Position numbers and translations under genes: made by a program. Below, one piece after another: positions 53,584 to 61,837 of a stretch of DNA of 64,000 bases. Within the stretch, counting starts at the first letter, position 1. Every line of letters starts with the position of its first letter. The notes under the pieces are model-generated. The model saw only the letters and a program-made list of their open reading frames with translations. It did no database searches and had not been told where the DNA came from. The stretch lies in the NCBI GenBank assembly GCA_963716115.1, contig CAVQSZ010000024.1:1-64000 (forward strand). Direction: 5' to 3'. Source of the stretch: AP-15 sp963716115. Its GTDB lineage: Bacteria > Pseudomonadota > Alphaproteobacteria > ATCC43930 > CGMCC-115725.

Positions 53584-54078
53584 TCAGTAGGGCTGGCCGT
53601 AATAGCCGGGGGGTGGGCCGTAGCCCGGCGGCGGGCCATAGCCCGGCGGCCCCGACATGCCGGGCACCTGATTGCCGTGGGCGGCCATGCACTGGCCGAA
53701 CATGACGTCGAATTGCTGCTGCACGCTCATTTGCGCATAGCCGGCGCCGCTGGTTCCGATCGCGGTGCCGGCGACCGCGCCCGAGGCGGCGCCGATCGCC
53801 GCACCCCGGCCGCCGCCGATCGCAGCCCCGAGCCCGGCCCCGAGCGCGGTGCCGATCAAGGCGCTGCCGAACGCCTGCTGGTTGGCGGCGGCGGCGCTCG
53901 GCGCGGTCTGGTTGTAGGCGTATTGCTGGCAGAACGCCTGGTCGTTGGCGAACGCCTGGAACGATTTGCCGGGCCCGGGCGCCACCGGGATGGTGGGCGC
54001 CAGCGGCGGCGCCACGCAGGCGGCCAGCGACACCACCGCCGCCAGGGCGACAACCGTCCGCGGATTGATGTGCTTCAT
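53584..54078 (-). CDS. Glycine-zipper lipoprotein
   Basis: The 164-residue lipoprotein has lipobox SLAAC after the hydrophobic VVALAAVV. A glycine-zipper region follows (GTALGAGLGAAIGGGRGAAI, GAASGAVAGTAIGTSGAG), which may insert in the outer membrane as in OmpA-associated lipoproteins. The tail repeats PGYGPPPGYGPPPGYYG. The start was set at ATG 54078 because the lipoprotein signal begins there; an in-frame ATG at 54141 would add 21 basic residues. Structural envelope function is assumed. Confidence 0.72.
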   Translation of the reverse strand: MKHINPRTVVALAAVVSLAACVAPPLAPTIPVAPGPGKSFQAFANDQAFCQQYAYNQTAPSAAAANQQAFGSALIGTALGAGLGAAIGGGRGAAIGAASGAVAGTAIGTSGAGYAQMSVQQQFDVMFGQCMAAHGNQVPGMSGPPGYGPPPGYGPPPGYYGQPY

Positions 54079-54144
54079 TTCTCTGCTTTCCGTTCGGGTC
54101 GGGGTTGCGCGATGTTTCGGCGATTTCGCCGTTCCGGGCAAGCC

Positions 54145-55170
54145 CTAAGAACTGGCGCCGGCGAGCTCGGGCATGACCTCGGCGGCGAAGGTCCGCAGCG
54201 CCGCGAGCGAGCCGCCGACATCGATCACCATTACATATTCGACCCCGCCCGCCTCGAGCCGCTTCAGCCGCGCCACGATCTCGTCGGGCGGACCGATCAG
54301 CGCGTCGCTTTCGGTGGCCGCTCGCATGTCCTGCGCGCTCATCGCCCGGCGCGGCCGGCCGAGCGTCGGCGACCCGCCATCGGGCGCCAGCGACAATTGC
54401 TGGACATTGCGCATAAAGGCCATGCGCAGCTCGTGCGCCGCCTCGCGCTCCGCCGCGGTGGTCGCGATGTGCAGCGCGCGGGTCAGGCCGACGCTCATCG
54501 GGTCGAAAACCCGGCCCTGCGCCTCGACCGCCTTGCGGTAGACGCCGATGCCTTCGGCGACAAGCTCGGGGCTGCCGGCCTGGCCCAGCAGCAGGTTGAA
54601 CCCGTCTTCCGCGGCGCGGCGGATCGAGTGGGGGCTGTGCGCGCCGATCCACAAGGGCGGGTGCGGCTTTTGCACCGGCGCCGGCTCGACAACGATGTCC
54701 TCGTAATGCCACCGCTTGCCGTGATGCGAGAAGCGGCCCTTTGTCGTCCACGCCTTGCGCAGAAACGCCACCGCCTCGTCATAGCGCTCGCCGGCCTCCT
54801 CCATCGGCATGCAGAAGCCGTGAAACTCGCCCCAGCGGTAGCCCTTGCCGATGCCGAGGTCGAGGCGGCCGTTGGAGAGCAGGTCGAGCGTCGCCGCCTG
54901 CTCGGCGAGCAGCGCCGGGTTGTGCCAGGGCAGCACCAGAACCGCGGTGCCGAGCCGGATGCGCGTCGTCTTCGCCGCGAGATAGGTCAGAAAATTCAAT
55001 GTCGCCGAGATCTGCCCGAAGCCGGTGAAGTGGTGCTCGACCAGAAACACGCTGTGAAAGCCCAGCGCCTCGGCTTCGCAGATGTAATCGATGTAGTCGG
55101 TATAGATCCGGCTGTCGCTCGCCTGCTCGCCGATCTCGGTGCGGGCGCCGCCGAACAATCCAAAACGCAT
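54145..55170 (-). CDS. LLM-class flavin-dependent oxidoreductase
   Basis: The 341-residue protein has YICEAEALGFHSVFLVEHHF, KTTRIRLGTAVLVLPWHNPA and LSNGRLDLGIGKGYRWGEFH, the last being the flavin-contact region. It is related to the LLM proteins at 17816 and 55282. The two neighbours, 54145 and 55282, are on the same strand 112 bases apart and separated by a repeat. The substrate is unknown. Confidence 0.83.
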   Translation of the reverse strand: MRFGLFGGARTEIGEQASDSRIYTDYIDYICEAEALGFHSVFLVEHHFTGFGQISATLNFLTYLAAKTTRIRLGTAVLVLPWHNPALLAEQAATLDLLSNGRLDLGIGKGYRWGEFHGFCMPMEEAGERYDEAVAFLRKAWTTKGRFSHHGKRWHYEDIVVEPAPVQKPHPPLWIGAHSPHSIRRAAEDGFNLLLGQAGSPELVAEGIGVYRKAVEAQGRVFDPMSVGLTRALHIATTAAEREAAHELRMAFMRNVQQLSLAPDGGSPTLGRPRRAMSAQDMRAATESDALIGPPDEIVARLKRLEAGGVEYVMVIDVGGSLAALRTFAAEVMPELAGASS

Positions 55171-55210
55171 CGCTGTTCCTTTTTTGCCGTTGCGTCATCA
55201 GAGAATTCCT

Positions 55211-55249
55211 CGTCATTGCGAGGAGCGCATCGCGCGACGAAGCAATCTC
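55211..55249. repeat. Dispersed CGTCATTGCGAGGAGC-type repeat
   Basis: CGTCATTGCGAGGAGCGCAT followed by CGCGCGACGAAGCAATC is an intergenic repeat common in alphaproteobacteria such as Bradyrhizobium relatives. The halves ATTGCGAGGAGCG and GCGACGAAGCAATC are imperfect inverted arms. It lies between two LLM genes, where it may affect mRNA stability. No mobility gene is linked. Confidence 0.6.
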
Positions 55250-55281
55250 GATCCGACGATGCAACCCGATAGAAATCCGCT

Positions 55282-56332
55282 CTACTGGAAGCGCGGCTTG
55301 ACCTCCTCGCACAACAGCCGGATCGCGTTCAGGACGCGCTCGTGCGGGATGCGGCCGCCGCAATTGAGCTCGGCGAGGATGCCGTCGAGGCCCAGCTCTT
55401 CCTCCACCTCGCGCAAGCGCGCGGCGAAGCCGTCGGGCGAGCCGACCAGAACCTGGCCCCTCAGCGCATCTTCGTAGGAGAGGCTGCGCAGGCGCTCGGC
55501 GCGCTGGACCCGCTGCTCGGCCGCGGGGCCGCCCGAGCGCCGCGCCGAGTTCGATCGCCAGCTCGGCCTGGCGCTGGAAGAAATGCATCAGGCTGCCGCG
55601 CAGCTCGTCGCGGGCGCGCTCCTCGGTTTCGGCGACATAGGCCGGGACGCGCAGATAGACCTCGCCCCTGCCCGGATGTCCGGCCGCCGTCCAGGCCTCG
55701 CGGTATTCCCGGATCGCCGGGACCAGCTCGGCGAAGGAGCCGTGCCGCACCGCGACAAAGATCGGGCGGCCGAGCCGGCCGATCGCTGCAAAGGTGTCGG
55801 CGCTGGCGGCGGCGATGCGGATCGGCGGATACGGCTTTTGGAACGGCTTCGGCACCAGGGTGACGTTGTCGAAGCTGTAGTATTTGCCCTCGTAGGAGAA
55901 CGGGTCCCGGGTCCAGGCCCGCTCGATGATCTCCAGCGTTTCGGCGAAGCGCTCGCGGCTCTCGGCGTAGGAGACGCCGTAATCCTCGTAGGTGCGCACC
56001 ACGCCGCTGCGTCCGACCCCGAAGATCAGCCGGCCGCGGCTCAGCTGGTCGACCGTCGCGGCCTCCTCGGCCAGCCGCAGCGGGTGGCACAGCGGCAATA
56101 CCTGGACCGCGATGCCGATCTTGATCCGCCGGGTGCGCACCGCGATCGCATTGGCGATGCCGAGCGGGGCCGACATCACCGATCGCCTCGGCTCGCCGTG
56201 CAATTCGGCAAGCCACATCGCGTCGAGGCCCCAGCGGTCGGCGGCCTCGACCTGCGCCAGCGCCTCCTCGAAGGCGTCCGCCTGGCTGCGCCCTTCGAGC
56301 GCCGGAAACTCGTGAAACATGCCGAATTCCAT
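55282..56332 (-). CDS. LLM-class flavin-dependent oxidoreductase, frameshifted near 55539
   Basis: The gene encodes about 349 residues: MEFGMFHEFPALEGRSQADA, TRRIKIGIAVQVLPLCHPLR and LSRGRLIFGVGRSGVVRTYE identify the LLM family. After AELAIELGAA the frame must shift by one base to continue SGGPAAEQRVQRAERL and LVGSPDGFAARLREVEEELG, which gives the expected C terminus ending EEVKPRFQ. One extra base near 55537-55540 explains it. It is followed by the aldo-keto reductase upstream on the same strand after 75 bases, so they may form one operon. Confidence 0.78.
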
Positions 56333-56406
56333 GGGCTCTTTCCTTGTTCTTGTCGTCTCCGGGTTCTTGTCGTCTTCGGGCGAAGCTAGCCGATGGCGGG
56401 GAGCGG

Positions 56407-57387
56407 TCAAAGGCCCAGGGTGCGGCTGTAGGCGGGGGCGTAGCGCGGGCCGGCGGCGGCGCCAGGCGGAAAGAGCCCCTCCAGCGCCTGCCATGTCGCG
56501 GCGGAGACGCGCAGATCGGCCGCCGCGGCGTTCTCCTCCAGCCAGCGGCGATGGCTGGTGCCGGCGATCGGCACGATCGACGGGCCGCGCGACAAGAGCC
56601 AGGCGAGCGCCAGCTGCGCCGGCGTGCACCCCTCGGCCGCCGCCAATTCGCGCAGCCTGGCGACCAGGTCGAGGTTGCGCGGCAGGTTTTCCGCCTGGAA
56701 GCGGGGCATATGAAGGCGCGCGTCGCCGTCGCGCAAATCCTCGCGGCGGCTGACGGCGCCGGTCAGAAAGCCGCGCCCGAGCGGGCTGTAGGCGACAAAG
56801 CCGATGCCCAGCTCCCGGCACGCATCGAGGACGCCGCCTTCGACATCGCGCGACCACAGCGAATATTCGATCTGCACCGCGCTCATCGGGTGGGTCGCAT
56901 GGGCGCGCCGGATCGTCTCCGCCCCGGCCTCCGAAATCCCGAGGAAGCGCACCTTGCCCTCGCGGACCAGCTCGGCCATGGCCCCGACCGTCTCCTCGAT
57001 CGGCACATTCGGGTCGACCCGGTGGATGTAGTAGAGGTCGATCGCCTCGGTCCGCAGCCGCGCCAGGCTTCGCTCGCAGGCGAGCCGCACATAGCCCGGC
57101 CGCCCTTCCCCGGCCGCCGAGCCGTCGGGGTTGCGCCCCATATTGCCGAATTTGCTCGCGATCACATATTGCGCCCGGCGTCCTTCTATGGCCGTCGCGA
57201 TCAGCTCCTCGTTGCGGCCCCGGCCGTAGGCGTCGGAGGTGTCGAGCATGTCGACGCCAAGCTCGCCGGCGCGCCGGATCGTGTCGATCGCCGCCTCGGG
57301 ATCGGGCTCGCCGTAGAACGGGGTCATCGTGGCGCAGCCGAGGCCGACCGCCGAGACCGCCAGCTCCCCAAGCCTTCGCCGTTCCAT
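56407..57387 (-). CDS. Aldo/keto reductase
   Basis: This NADPH-dependent reductase of carbonyl groups has 326 residues in a TIM barrel. The catalytic set is Asp in GVDMLDTSDAYGRG, Tyr in the same block, Lys in VIASKFGNMG and His in LYYIHRVDPN. IEYSLWSRDVEGG and GFVAYSPLGRGFLTG are typical of the YajO/AKR11-13-like group. The start ATG at 57387 has an AAAGGA site upstream within a short tandem repeat. Substrate unknown. Confidence 0.85.
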   Translation of the reverse strand: MERRRLGELAVSAVGLGCATMTPFYGEPDPEAAIDTIRRAGELGVDMLDTSDAYGRGRNEELIATAIEGRRAQYVIASKFGNMGRNPDGSAAGEGRPGYVRLACERSLARLRTEAIDLYYIHRVDPNVPIEETVGAMAELVREGKVRFLGISEAGAETIRRAHATHPMSAVQIEYSLWSRDVEGGVLDACRELGIGFVAYSPLGRGFLTGAVSRREDLRDGDARLHMPRFQAENLPRNLDLVARLRELAAAEGCTPAQLALAWLLSRGPSIVPIAGTSHRRWLEENAAAADLRVSAATWQALEGLFPPGAAAGPRYAPAYSRTLGL

Positions 57388-57396
57388 ATGTCGTCC

Positions 57397-57586
57397 TTTC
57401 CCATGCCCCGGGCTTTCCCATGCCCCGAGCCGGGCCGCCGGGCCGGTCCAAGCCCATTATACCGCCGCGGCGAAGGCGATGGTGACGGCGCGCCCCGGCG
57501 CCGATGATCCGCATCGCGTCGGCAGCGGCCCACACTGCGCGGATCGCGCGCATGATGCCCGCCCTGCGCGGATCGCGCGCATGATG
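57397..57586. repeat. Short tandem repeats in the divergent AKR/formylglutamate gap
   Basis: Two direct 17-base copies (TTTCCCATGCCCCGGGC / TTTCCCATGCCCCGAGC) lie at 57397-57413 and 57414-57430. Further on, two perfect 23-base copies beginning CTGCGCGGATCGCGCGCATG lie at 57535-57557 and 57564-57586, six bases apart. The divergent genes must have their promoters here. Repeats may be replication slippage or regulator sites. Confidence 0.6.
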
Positions 57587-57618
57587 ACAGCAGGGCGACG
57601 GCGCTCTAAGCTTTGGCG

Positions 57619-58605
57619 ATGGACGGTGAGCCGGGGCGCCGGTCGAATGGAGAGGGCGTCGTCGAGGTCAGGCGGCCGGCGGCGCGCCGGCTGCCGCTGG
57701 TCCTCGCCTCGCCGCACAGCGGCGCGGACTACCCGGCCGACTTCCTCGCCGCCTCGCGGCTCGATCCGCTCGCGTTGCGGCGGTCGGAGGACAGCTTTGT
57801 CGACGAGCTGTTCGCGGCGGCGCCCGGCCTCGGCGCGCCGCTGCTGTCGGCCCGATTTCCGCGCGCCTATCTCGACGTCAACCGCGAGGCCTGGGAGCTC
57901 GACCCGGCGATGTTCGCCGACGCGCTGCCCCGCTTTGTCAACGCCGGCTCGCCGCGGGTGCGCATGGGGCTCGGCACGATCGCCCGCATCGTCGCCAACG
58001 GCGAGGAAATCTACGCCGGCAAGCTCTCCTTCGCCGAGGCGAGCCGCCGCATCGAGGCGCTGTACCACCCCTATCACGAGGCTCTGCGCCGGCTGGTCGA
58101 GGAAACCGAGGCCTTGTTCGGCGGCTATCTGCTGGTCGACTGCCATTCGATGCCGTCGGCGGCCGGCGCCGGCTGCGGGCGGGAGGGGGCCGACATCGTG
58201 CTCGGCGATTGCTGGGGCGTCGCCTGCTCGCGCGCGATCATCGAGGCGGCGCGCCGCTTTCTCGCCGATCGGGGGTTCGCGGTGGCGATCAACGCGCCCT
58301 ATGCCGGCGGCTTCACCACCGACCATTACGGCGATCCGAGGCGGCGGCGCCACGCGTTGCAGATCGAGCTCAGCCGGGCGCTCTACATGGACGAGCGCGA
58401 TTATCGCCGCAAGCCGTCCTTCGCCGGGCTGGCCGAGGCGATGGCCGATCTCGTCGGGCATCTCGGGCTTGCCGCGCAGGCGTGCCTGCCGGCGATTGAC
58501 CCGCCGCCGCCGCGTCCACATTTGGAAGACAGCGCAAATGGTGGAGCGGGCGATGGCCCAGAGCCGGCCGGACTTTGCGATCGAGCAGAATTGGGAAGCC
58601 TATAG
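57619..58605 (+). CDS. N-formylglutamate amidohydrolase family protein (second copy)
   Basis: Same family as the gene at 307, intact. The 328-residue protein has LVLASPHSGADYPADFLA, LLSARFPRAYLDVNREAWEL, GTIARIVANGEEIYAGKL, the zinc/catalytic LLVDCHSMPSAAG, and the late LQIELSRALYMDERDYRRKP. The reaction would release formate from N-formylglutamate. The last 65 bases overlap the phenylalanine hydroxylase gene, so the C-terminal tail after about residue 300 is poorly supported; an undetected indel could hide the true stop. ATG 57619 has no strong ribosome-binding site. Confidence 0.78.
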   Translation: MDGEPGRRSNGEGVVEVRRPAARRLPLVLASPHSGADYPADFLAASRLDPLALRRSEDSFVDELFAAAPGLGAPLLSARFPRAYLDVNREAWELDPAMFADALPRFVNAGSPRVRMGLGTIARIVANGEEIYAGKLSFAEASRRIEALYHPYHEALRRLVEETEALFGGYLLVDCHSMPSAAGAGCGREGADIVLGDCWGVACSRAIIEAARRFLADRGFAVAINAPYAGGFTTDHYGDPRRRRHALQIELSRALYMDERDYRRKPSFAGLAEAMADLVGHLGLAAQACLPAIDPPPPRPHLEDSANGGAGDGPEPAGLCDRAELGSL

Positions 58606-59413
58606 CGAGGAGGAGCACGCGGTCTGGCGGCTGCTCTTCGAGCGGCAGAAGCGGCTGCTGGTCGGGCGCGCTTGCGGCGAATTTCTCGACGGCCTCGGCG
58701 CGCTCGGCGTGGCGGCGGGCGGCATCCCCGATTTCCGGCGCTTGAGCGACATCCTCGACCGTGCCACCGGGTGGCGGATCGTGGCGGTGCCGGGCCTCGT
58801 CCCCGACGGCGTCTTCTTCGCGCATCTGGCCAGCCGCCGCTTCCCGTCGACCTGCTTCATCCGCCGCCGCGACCAGCTCGACTACCTGCAGGAGCCCGAC
58901 GTCTTCCACGACATCTGCGGCCATGTGCCGCTGCTGATGAACCCGGTCTTCGCCGATTACATGCAGGCCTACGGCCAGGGCGGGCTGAAAGCGCTGCGGC
59001 TCGGGCATCTGGAGCATCTGGCGCGGCTCTATTGGTACACAGTCGAGTTCGGGCTGATCGCCACGCCGGCGGGACTGCGGATCTACGGCTCGGGGATTTT
59101 GTCCTCGGCCGGCGAGTCGGTCTACGCCCTGGACGACCCGCGGCCGCATCGGCTGGGCTTCGACCTGCGCCGGGCGATGCGGACCCGCTACCACATCGAC
59201 CGGTTTCAGGAGACTTATTTCGTCATCGACGATTTTCGGCAGCTGTTCGACGCGACCCGGCCCGATTTCGAGCCGATCTATCGTGAGATCGCCGCCTTGC
59301 CCGAGATCGAGCCCGGCGCGCTGACCGCGGGCGACCGCGAATTCAGGGTTTCCGCCGCGGGCTTGCAGCGCGGGCAAAAAAATGGGCCGCCAATGCGGGC
59401 GGCCCAAGTTTAG
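58541..59413 (+). CDS. phhA: Phenylalanine-4-hydroxylase
   Basis: Non-haem iron enzyme that hydroxylates phenylalanine to tyrosine with tetrahydropterin and O2. The iron site is clear: EPDVFHDICGHVPLL gives the two His and WYTVEFGLI the Glu. Other conserved blocks are QEPD with the preceding RRRDQLDYL, and FDLRRAMRTRYHIDRFQ. The length of about 290 residues matches monomeric bacterial PhhA. The ATG at 58541 (or at 58553) lies inside the preceding gene. No pterin dehydratase (phhB) was seen next to it. A hairpin overlaps the end. Confidence 0.93.
   Translation: MERAMAQSRPDFAIEQNWEAYSEEEHAVWRLLFERQKRLLVGRACGEFLDGLGALGVAAGGIPDFRRLSDILDRATGWRIVAVPGLVPDGVFFAHLASRRFPSTCFIRRRDQLDYLQEPDVFHDICGHVPLLMNPVFADYMQAYGQGGLKALRLGHLEHLARLYWYTVEFGLIATPAGLRIYGSGILSSAGESVYALDDPRPHRLGFDLRRAMRTRYHIDRFQETYFVIDDFRQLFDATRPDFEPIYREIAALPEIEPGALTAGDREFRVSAAGLQRGQKNGPPMRAAQV
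59384..59405 (+). terminator. Hairpin at the phhA 3' end
   Basis: GGGCCGCC-AATGCG-GGCGGCCC forms a perfect eight-base stem overlapping the last codons of phhA. An A-run (seven A) precedes it, so the T-run needed for factor-independent termination is on the other strand. It may still slow polymerase or protect the mRNA. From 59414 to 59647 no gene is visible. Confidence 0.45.
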
Positions 59414-59647
59414 GGAGGAAACGCCTAGAAGACGTACGGTAAGACCACAACCGGCGATCATTACCGCGATGCACAATCTAATGCCTCCCGCCGAAATGTC
59501 AAGGAAATTTTTCGAAGGCTCTGGCAGCGTTGATGATTCAGCGTCGGGTCGGGCCGGCGGCGCACACTCCTGCGACGACATATGTGCAATGCACAAGGAC
59601 GGTTCGTTGACGAAACGCGGGACGAGGGCCGCGCGGGACGCCCGGCC

Positions 59648-60604
59648 ATGACCTCGACCGAGACCTGGCTGGTCGGCGACATCGGCGCCACCAACGCCCG
59701 CTTCGGCCTGGTTTCGCCCGAGCGCAAGCTGCTCTGCGCGCGCACATACGCCTGCGCGGACTACCCGACCATCGAGGACGCCATCGCCGTCTATCTCGGC
59801 GAGCGCGGCGAATTGCCGGCCCCGCGGCAAGGGGCGCTCGCGATCGCCGCGGCGATCGCCGGCGACCATATCGTCATGACCAACCACCCCTGGAGCTTTT
59901 CGATCGCGGCGCTCAAATCCCGCTTCGGACTCGAGCGGCTCGAGGCGATCAACGATTTCACCGCCGTCGCGCTGGCGTTGCCTCTTCTGGGGCCGGAGGA
60001 TCGGCTGCCGATCGGCGGCGGCGCGGCGCTCGCCGGAGCGCCGATGGCGGTGCTCGGCCCGGGATCGGGGCTCGGCGTCTCGGGCCTCGTCGCGTGCGGC
60101 GAAGGCTGGCAGGCGCTGACCGGGGAAGGCGGGCATGCGACGATGGCGCCGGCGAGCGAGCGCGAGAGCGCCGTGCTCGGCCATATGCGCCGGCATTTCG
60201 ACCACGTTTCGGCCGAGCGCGTGCTCTCCGGGCCGGGGCTCGTCAACCTCTACAGCGCCTTGGCGGCGGTCGACGGCATCCCGTCGCGGGGCTACGCGCC
60301 GGCGCAAATCACCGATCTCGCGCTGCGCGACGCCGACCCGCTGTGCGTCGAGACCGTCAGCTTGTTCTGCGCGATGCTGGGGACGATGGCCGGAAATCTG
60401 GCGTTGACCCTCGGCGCCCGCGGCGGCGTCTATGTCGCCGGCGGGATCGTGCCGAGGCTTGGCGCGGCCTTCGCCGCGTCGCCGTTTCGCGAACGCTTCG
60501 AGGCCAAGGGCCGCTTCCGGGATTACATGGCGGCGATCCCGACCTGTGTCGTGACCCACAAATTGCCGGCTTTTCTCGGCTGCGCCGCGCTTCTCGCGGC
60601 GTGA
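59648..60604 (+). CDS. glk: Glucokinase (Glk type)
   Basis: ATP-dependent phosphorylation of glucose. The protein of 318 residues has LVGDIGATNARFGLV (phosphate-1 loop), EAINDFTAVALALPLL with the catalytic Asp, VLGPGSGLGVSGLV and GGHATMAPASERE (substrate binding), and GGVYVAGGIVPRL. This pattern is the bacterial Glk family, not the ROK group. ATG 59648 fits the conserved start. Ends four bases before a convergent SMR gene. Confidence 0.92.
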   Translation: MTSTETWLVGDIGATNARFGLVSPERKLLCARTYACADYPTIEDAIAVYLGERGELPAPRQGALAIAAAIAGDHIVMTNHPWSFSIAALKSRFGLERLEAINDFTAVALALPLLGPEDRLPIGGGAALAGAPMAVLGPGSGLGVSGLVACGEGWQALTGEGGHATMAPASERESAVLGHMRRHFDHVSAERVLSGPGLVNLYSALAAVDGIPSRGYAPAQITDLALRDADPLCVETVSLFCAMLGTMAGNLALTLGARGGVYVAGGIVPRLGAAFAASPFRERFEAKGRFRDYMAAIPTCVVTHKLPAFLGCAALLAA

Positions 60605-60607
60605 GGA

Positions 60608-60931
60608 TCACGCGGCGCGGCCGGCGAGATGCAGCCCGGCGACGCCGAGCACGATCAGCGCCAGCGACAAAAGCTTCCCGGCCCCGGCGCTCTCGCCGAA
60701 CCAGATGATCCCGATCGCCGCCACAGCCGCGGTCCCGACGCCGGACCAAAGCGCGTAGGCGATCGACAGCTCGATCCCGCGCAGGGCCAGCGACAGCAGC
60801 GCGAAGCTCGCGGCATAGCAGGCGACGACCACCCCGGCGGGGCCCATTCGGGTAAAGCCGTAGGAGAGCTTGAGCGCGGTCGTGCCGCCGATTTCGAGCA
60901 CGATCGCGGCGGCGAGATAGAGCAGGCTCAT
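60608..60931 (-). CDS. Small multidrug resistance (SMR/EmrE-type) transporter
   Basis: A 107-residue protein with four membrane helices. The key acidic residue of helix 1 is Glu13 in AIVLEIGGTTALKLSYGFT. SIAYALWSGVGTAAVAAIG and IWFGESAGAGKLLSLALIVL match helix 3 and 4 signatures. SMR dimers export cationic compounds or guanidinium in exchange for protons. Substrate subtype not set. Confidence 0.88.
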   Translation of the reverse strand: MSLLYLAAAIVLEIGGTTALKLSYGFTRMGPAGVVVACYAASFALLSLALRGIELSIAYALWSGVGTAAVAAIGIIWFGESAGAGKLLSLALIVLGVAGLHLAGRAA

Positions 60932-61024
60932 GCGCGGTTCTCCGGGTGAAACGGGGGCCAGGGGCGCTTTGACGGGCCGCGCGGTTGCGCGGTAACATCG
61001 GCGATGCGAAAGCGGGGTCGGGGC

Positions 61025-61825
61025 ATGGACACGGCAGCCGAGCGAGGGATCGAGGCCGGCGCGCGCGAGCGGCGGCGGATCCGCACCGGGGATTTCACCG
61101 GGCCGACGGCGGGCCTGGCGGCCGGCAACGTCCAGGCCAATTTGGTGATCCTGCCAAAGGCGCTGGCCCATGATTTCCTGCGCTTCGCCCAGGCCAACCC
61201 GAAGCCGTGCCCGGTGCTCGCGGTGTCCGAGCCGGGCGACCCGCGCCTGTCGCGCCTGGGCGAGGATCTCGACATCCGCACCGACCTGCCGCGCTACCGC
61301 GTGTGGCGGCGGGGCGAGCTCACCGAGGAGCCGGCCGATGTGCGCCATGTCTGGCGCGACGATCTGGTCAGCTTCGCGCTGGGCTGCTCGTTCTCGTTCG
61401 AAGAGGCGCTGGTCGAGGCCGGGATCGAGCTGCGGCACATGACCTGCGGCTCGAACGTCTCGATGTACCGCACCAATATCCCGTGCGCGCCGGCCGGGCC
61501 GTTCCGCGGACCGCTGGTGGTCTCGATGCGGCCGATGCGGCCCGCCGCCGCGATCCGCGCGGTGCAGATCACCTCGCGCTTCCCCTCGGTGCACGGCGCG
61601 CCGGTGCATCTCGGCCTGCCGGAAGAGATCGGCGTCGCCGACCTCGCCAAGCCCGATTACGGCGACGCGGTGCCGGTGCGGGCGGATGAGCTGCCGGTGT
61701 TCTGGGCCTGCGGCGTCACCCCGCAGGCGGTGATCGCCGAAATCCGCCCGGAGTTCTGCATTACCCATGCGCCGGGCTCGATGCTGATCACCGACCTGCG
61801 CAACGCGAGCCTCGCCAGCCTCTAA
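61025..61825 (+). CDS. DUF1445 (D-glutamate cyclase family / putative hydro-lyase)
   Basis: A cytoplasmic protein of 266 residues. DUF1445 blocks are RTGDFTGPTAGLAAGNVQAN, LVSFALGCSFSFEEALVEAG, CGSNVSMYRTNIPCAPAGPF, RFPSVHGAPVHLG and THAPGSMLITDL. In the mammalian enzyme DGLUCY, a related domain joins DUF4392 in converting D-glutamate to 5-oxo-D-proline. The next gene encodes that DUF4392 domain twelve bases on, so a two-part cyclase is likely. ATG 61025 (MDTAAERG) is the best start; 61004 is in frame. Confidence 0.82.
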   Translation: MDTAAERGIEAGARERRRIRTGDFTGPTAGLAAGNVQANLVILPKALAHDFLRFAQANPKPCPVLAVSEPGDPRLSRLGEDLDIRTDLPRYRVWRRGELTEEPADVRHVWRDDLVSFALGCSFSFEEALVEAGIELRHMTCGSNVSMYRTNIPCAPAGPFRGPLVVSMRPMRPAAAIRAVQITSRFPSVHGAPVHLGLPEEIGVADLAKPDYGDAVPVRADELPVFWACGVTPQAVIAEIRPEFCITHAPGSMLITDLRNASLASL

Positions 61826-61837
61826 GGGTCGCCGGCG

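Noticed and set aside
59474..59651. Short plus-strand frame before glk
   Set aside because: No ribosome-binding site or conserved features, and it overlaps the glk leader out of frame.
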